A stretch of 25,577 nt of DNA, from positions 1-25,577 of the IMG/VR virus record IMGVR_UViG_3300032360_000046. One strand, 5' to 3'. The position numbers were made by a program, and so were the translations under genes. The notes under the pieces were generated by a model that saw nothing but the letters and a program-made list of their open reading frames with translations, ran no database searches and was not told where the DNA came from. This stretch comes from a virus. Shown piece after piece: positions 22,926-25,577 of this stretch (position 1 is the stretch's first letter; every line of letters starts with the position of its first letter).

Positions 22926-23106
22926 TGTAACCTCTGATGGTTTCAGGGTATGGGATCGGTGTGCTCCCCATATTTAAATGAATCCAAATCTCTCTCTCTA
23001 CCTGATTGCGAAGACGATACAAAATTATTAAGTTACTAGGATTGATTTCCTTGTCACTCGCATCATCAAGGACCTGCCTTGCGTTTTGTAATGGTAATAA
23101 CTCCAT
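22891..23106 (-). CDS. Small phage protein, unknown function
   Basis: A 71-aa protein preceded by AAGGGGGAA, a good ribosome-binding site. The C-terminus overlaps the methyltransferase start by 35 bases. The middle (LIILYRLRNQVEREIWIHLN) is an amphipathic helix. No recognised domain. Confidence 0.55.
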   Translation of the reverse strand: MELLPLQNARQVLDDASDKEINPSNLIILYRLRNQVEREIWIHLNMGSTPIPYPETIRGYNEWMGTDDESS

Positions 23107-23108
23107 TT

Positions 23109-23381
23109 CTATTCCCCCTTATGCTTGGATGCAAAGGCATCAACTGCCTCGTGAAATGCCGTTAAGTCTTTACTTCTCTTTAAGCTTGGGAAGACTTCTA
23201 CTTCAGATAACAAACCGTCTTCAACTACAGCATCCTGCAATTCATCAATGAAATATAAAATGCCCCATAGAACCGGCACCTCTTCAGCCGTATCAGCTAA
23301 AGTGCTTTTCTGTCGCTCAACCATAGCCCAGTTTGTCTCTGTCAGTGTCTTGCGTAGTGATCGCAAATCTAAATCTTTCAT
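23109..23381 (-). CDS. Small helical acidic phage protein, unknown function
   Basis: A 90-aa protein with a GGGGG ribosome-binding sequence close to the ATG. Helical, acidic, with an aromatic-rich centre (VPVLWGILYFIDEL). It sits between two genes of the same operon with gaps of under 10 bases. Function unknown. Confidence 0.58.
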   Translation of the reverse strand: MKDLDLRSLRKTLTETNWAMVERQKSTLADTAEEVPVLWGILYFIDELQDAVVEDGLLSEVEVFPSLKRSKDLTAFHEAVDAFASKHKGE

Positions 23382-23390
23382 AACACCCCC

Positions 23391-23984
23391 TTAACTTTTT
23401 TTAATCCAGTAATACAACTGATCTTCTTCTGTCATCCCATTAAAAATCAAATGGTCAGCACCGTACTTCACTTTGACATAACGAAGGTTCTCTTCCGTTG
23501 GCTTCATCTTGACCTCGTAAACATCATCCGTGGATTTTTCTACTAAGATGATCTTGTTACGCATCAGTTGCTTTAATTCTTTCTTGGCTAGATGACGGTT
23601 TAAAAAATGACCGACGACAATATCAATGACACTATCGCTTACCTCATCAGGACCGAAAGTAAACTCATGCGTACTGATGGCATCTCCAGTATCAAATTCA
23701 GTAACAGTGAGTGATCGATTGGTTAACATGGCATACATCTCAGGGTCATCATCTTTCAAAGTCGCAAGACATGCCGTCTTTAACGACTTGTATGACTCAG
23801 CAAAACTCTCTTTTGATTGACCATGAAATGGATAGTGATTGTCGCACCCGCCGCGGCCATCGTTCTCAACTTTGCACACTCTCTTGCCGTCAAGTAAGAC
23901 AGTGGCCTCATAACAATGGGTTTCGTGCGATGCAAATACTGCGTGTTTAATATTACGAAGCGTAACACTTGGTGAAGTGTCCAT
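23391..23984 (-). CDS. Conserved-looking phage protein, unknown function
   Basis: A 197-aa protein. The ATG at 23984 is chosen because AAGGA lies seven bases upstream and the extra 21 residues of the longer frame look non-coding. The N-terminal part has a pattern I have seen in other phage proteins: IKHAVFASHETHCYEATVLL, DGKRVC and NDGRGGCDNHYPF. No catalytic function known; the Cys/His-rich N-terminus might bind metal. The first gene after a candidate leftward promoter. Confidence 0.65.
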   Translation of the reverse strand: MDTSPSVTLRNIKHAVFASHETHCYEATVLLDGKRVCKVENDGRGGCDNHYPFHGQSKESFAESYKSLKTACLATLKDDDPEMYAMLTNRSLTVTEFDTGDAISTHEFTFGPDEVSDSVIDIVVGHFLNRHLAKKELKQLMRNKIILVEKSTDDVYEVKMKPTEENLRYVKVKYGADHLIFNGMTEEDQLYYWIKKS

Positions 23985-24014
23985 ACCTAGTTCCTTGTTT
24001 GCTTTGGAACTCTG

Positions 24015-24044
24015 AGTGTAACATGGATTGCTTAGGCATGGCAA
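24015..24044 (-). promoter_or_regulatory. Candidate leftward sigma70-like promoter
   Basis: Read leftward, TTGCCA (24044-24039), an 18-base spacer and TACACT (24020-24015) with an extended -10 TG one base before. The start at 23984 is about 30 bases downstream of the -10. Two tandem repeats lie just upstream. Moderate match only. Confidence 0.42.
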
Positions 24045-24388
24045 CACTGAATAGTTTATTCAAGCCTTAGAAAAAGTGTGCCTTTAGCACCAAAAGTGTG
24101 GGGTTAATAGCACCCCCTCCCTCTTGCCCCCTGTTTACGGGGCTTTCGGGGCCGTTCAGAACTGAAGTGAACCGTGGTTTGAGTTGGTTCGGCGTGGTGT
24201 TTGTGCGTTAGGCGCGCGCTTGCGGGTTCTGGCTTATTTTTTTTGCGTTGTGTTGCGGACTTGCGACCTTGCGGCTTTATTACTTGTGTCCAGGCTGGGG
24301 TAGTGTGGGCCTCGCACCCACTCGGTGTCAGTTATACTGCAGTTTTGCTAGTCGGCTTTAACACACTAGAAAGTTCAGACTGTAATTA
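24045..24388. other. Gene-free intergenic region
   Basis: No convincing gene on either strand in about 340 bases. It holds the tandem repeat at 24072-24114, a small hairpin (GCCCC/GGGGC with an 8-base loop around 24127-24144) and an 8-base T run (24237-24244). The middle is unusually rich in G and T on the + strand. It lies between the 197-aa and 130-aa leftward genes, and may contain regulatory DNA or a small RNA; nothing specific can be named. Confidence 0.4.
24072..24114. repeat. Tandem imperfect repeat beside leftward promoter
   Basis: AAAAGTGTG (24072-24080) recurs at 24092-24100, and each is followed 6-9 bases later by TAGCACC, giving two near-copies of a unit of about 20 bases. They end about 28 bases upstream of the candidate -35 and could be regulator sites. 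Confidence 0.5.
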
Positions 24389-24781
24389 TTACTTGCCTTT
24401 ATATGCCTTTCCCTCACTTGAAACTACTAAAACTGGATCATCAGGACGCCACTCATCATCGTAGAAGTAACCTTGGTTAGGACAATTTTCTACTGCTAGG
24501 TCTTGCCATTTCCAATTTTTTCTTTCGGTTAGATTGGGTTGCAGGTGCGGCGTGTCACTGAAGTATAAATTTAATCCCTCATCTCTAGTAGACATGCCAT
24601 TCATCTCTGCTAACAACTCATAGAAATCTTTGTCACCAAAACCACCATAACCTTCATAGTCATCCTCGTGCCATTGATTGCCTTTGTTGTCAGTCATGTA
24701 GACTGGAAGTGCGCCTTGCGCGGTGTATCTATTAGAAATACTTTTGTCTGTGTCTTGTGTTATAAAACTGTGAAATCCCAT
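24389..24781 (-). CDS. Phage protein of unknown function
   Basis: A 130-aa acidic protein with a purine-rich GGGAGAG ribosome-binding sequence before the ATG. The N-terminus (MGFHSFITQDTDKSISN) and the centre (GNQWHEDDYEGYGGFGDKDF) follow a pattern I recall from hypothetical proteins of phages and bacteria. Rich in Trp, Tyr, Asp and Gly. No enzyme motif. Confidence 0.65.
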   Translation of the reverse strand: MGFHSFITQDTDKSISNRYTAQGALPVYMTDNKGNQWHEDDYEGYGGFGDKDFYELLAEMNGMSTRDEGLNLYFSDTPHLQPNLTERKNWKWQDLAVENCPNQGYFYDDEWRPDDPVLVVSSEGKAYKGK

Positions 24782-24792
24782 CGTACTCTCCC

Positions 24793-24975
24793 TTAGTCGC
24801 TTTGTGATATCGTCAAGCTAAAGCTTGATCCATTTAATTTTATGGGTGTGGCATCTACCCATGCCATAAGTGCTTCGCTACTTTCATACAATAAATCGCC
24901 ATCTGTTAACTCGCCTTGCGAATTAAACAGGAAGGTGTAACCGTCTTCTGTTTTGTAGCCGATGATATTATCCAT
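24793..24975 (-). CDS. Small phage protein, unknown function
   Basis: A 60-aa acidic protein starting at the ATG at 24975, with GAAGGGAA upstream overlapping the end of the previous gene. The sequence alternates like a small beta-rich domain (YTFLFNSQGEL). It sits between two leftward genes and is probably co-transcribed. Function unknown. Confidence 0.55.
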   Translation of the reverse strand: MDNIIGYKTEDGYTFLFNSQGELTDGDLLYESSEALMAWVDATPIKLNGSSFSLTISQSD

Positions 24976-24987
24976 GTTTCATTCCCT

Positions 24988-25577
24988 TCAATGATTATGA
25001 TAACTCACGTTTATTATAGCAGAATCCCAACAAGCGCGACAGTTTCCACACTCGCCATTCTGCAGTGGCGCCGGACATGTATGCGAGTTGAGTGGTATGG
25101 TTTTATCATGCACAGTTGAAGTGTGCGTGAATCTTTTTGGTGGAGGTCCGTCGATCATTGGCGCGGATACTCGCACCATTAGATTGCCTGGAATCTTGCC
25201 GGTATAGTTTGCGACTATTTGCGCTTCGCGTGTTGGTATCCAGTGCCTGGTAGCTGGTGTATTCCGTGCAACTTGCACAATTTTTGCGAAGTGGTCCGCG
25301 CTTTGTATGTCGCCGCTGTCATGCCATCGGAAGTACTTTGTCTTATTAATGGCCGCTGTCATACTCTCTACCCAGTCGGCGCGCTTGATTGATTCGAGTC
25401 GGCGCGATTGCGCTTGCTTAACTACCGGCATCACATACATACCGCGATCATATGCATAGCAGTGCTCACAAGTTGAGCCGGTAACCTTGCGCAGTTTCCC
25501 ACCAACCTTGCAAGCTTGCGCAGGTAGTCCGTAACTTTTGCATGGCATTTTTGATGGATTAGATAGCCCGCCAACAT
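24988..25577 (-). CDS. GP88-like phage protein, partial at the window edge
   Basis: The frame is open to the window edge: nine further codons (reading VGGLSNPSK) join the ATG at 25548 without a stop, and these look like part of the protein, so the true start is outside. The visible part has CEHCYAY near the start, FRWHDSGDI in the middle and a Cys-rich end (CPAPLQNGECGNCRACWDSA), consistent with the phage gene 88-like family, of unknown function. The cysteines suggest a metal or iron-sulfur site. Confidence 0.72.
   Translation of the reverse strand, partial: VGGLSNPSKMPCKSYGLPAQACKVGGKLRKVTGSTCEHCYAYDRGMYVMPVVKQAQSRRLESIKRADWVESMTAAINKTKYFRWHDSGDIQSADHFAKIVQVARNTPATRHWIPTREAQIVANYTGKIPGNLMVRVSAPMIDGPPPKRFTHTSTVHDKTIPLNSHTCPAPLQNGECGNCRACWDSAIINVSYHNH

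Noticed and set aside
24201-24464. 87-codon open frame on the plus strand in the gene-sparse block
   Set aside because: Starts without a ribosome-binding site, runs into the antisense of the 130-aa gene, and the product has no protein-like pattern.
1-25577. tRNA genes, insertion sequences, integrase and attachment sites
   Set aside because: None recognised on either strand by eye; a covariance-model tRNA scan would be needed to exclude tRNAs fully.

Overview
The window looks like part of the genome of a tailed double-stranded DNA phage (Caudoviricetes), probably from an uncultured aquatic phage. Evidence: tightly packed genes with ATGA and TAATG start/stop overlaps, a small terminase subunit, a phage replication/recombination block, many small genes of no known function, and very large alanine/glutamine-rich proteins of a kind I recall from marine viral metagenomes. 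No ribosomal, tRNA or host metabolic genes are seen. The host cannot be named from the sequence.

Layout. (1) 1-7891, rightward: the end of a structural-type block, with the tail of one gene and then three large coupled genes of 759, 508 and 1337 aa, probably virion or internal virion proteins. A small DUF1064-like nuclease gene (7896-8297) follows and overlaps the leftward block tail to tail. (2) 13968-8248, leftward: a replication/recombination operon with a 136-aa protein, a RecA-like AAA_24/Sak4-type ATPase, a DUF669-type ssDNA-binding protein, five small unknowns, a DEAH helicase with a zinc ribbon, and a Cas4-like PD-(D/E)XK nuclease with four cysteines. (3) 14100-16671, rightward: a small protein, a primase-polymerase/RepA-like helicase fusion, and a small helix-turn-helix protein. 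(4) 16677-19739, rightward: a 5' leader with three inverted repeats, then a four-gene cassette (PP-loop/PAPS-reductase-like protein, TGT-like DpdA transglycosylase, QueC, QueE) that predicts a 7-deazaguanine base in the phage DNA. folE and queD are not in the window. (5) 19740-20099: a non-coding block with ten GGGTCA/TGACCC hexamers, a perfect DnaA-box sequence, dyads and an AT-rich palindrome, a candidate replication origin or packaging site, lying just before the small terminase gene (20100-20825). (6) 25577-20830, leftward: accessory genes including a GP88-like protein open at the window edge, several unknowns, a C5 cytosine methyltransferase with a second long reading frame nested inside it, a tandem pair of related small genes, a zinc-knuckle protein and a coiled-coil protein.

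How it fits together. The leftward block and the primase-helicase would copy and recombine the genome. The dpdA/queC/queE cassette and the C5 methyltransferase would make two chemically different base modifications, both plausibly protecting against host restriction. The repeat block and terS mark a control point for replication or packaging. No DNA polymerase, large terminase, portal or capsid gene is visible, so the genome continues beyond both ends.
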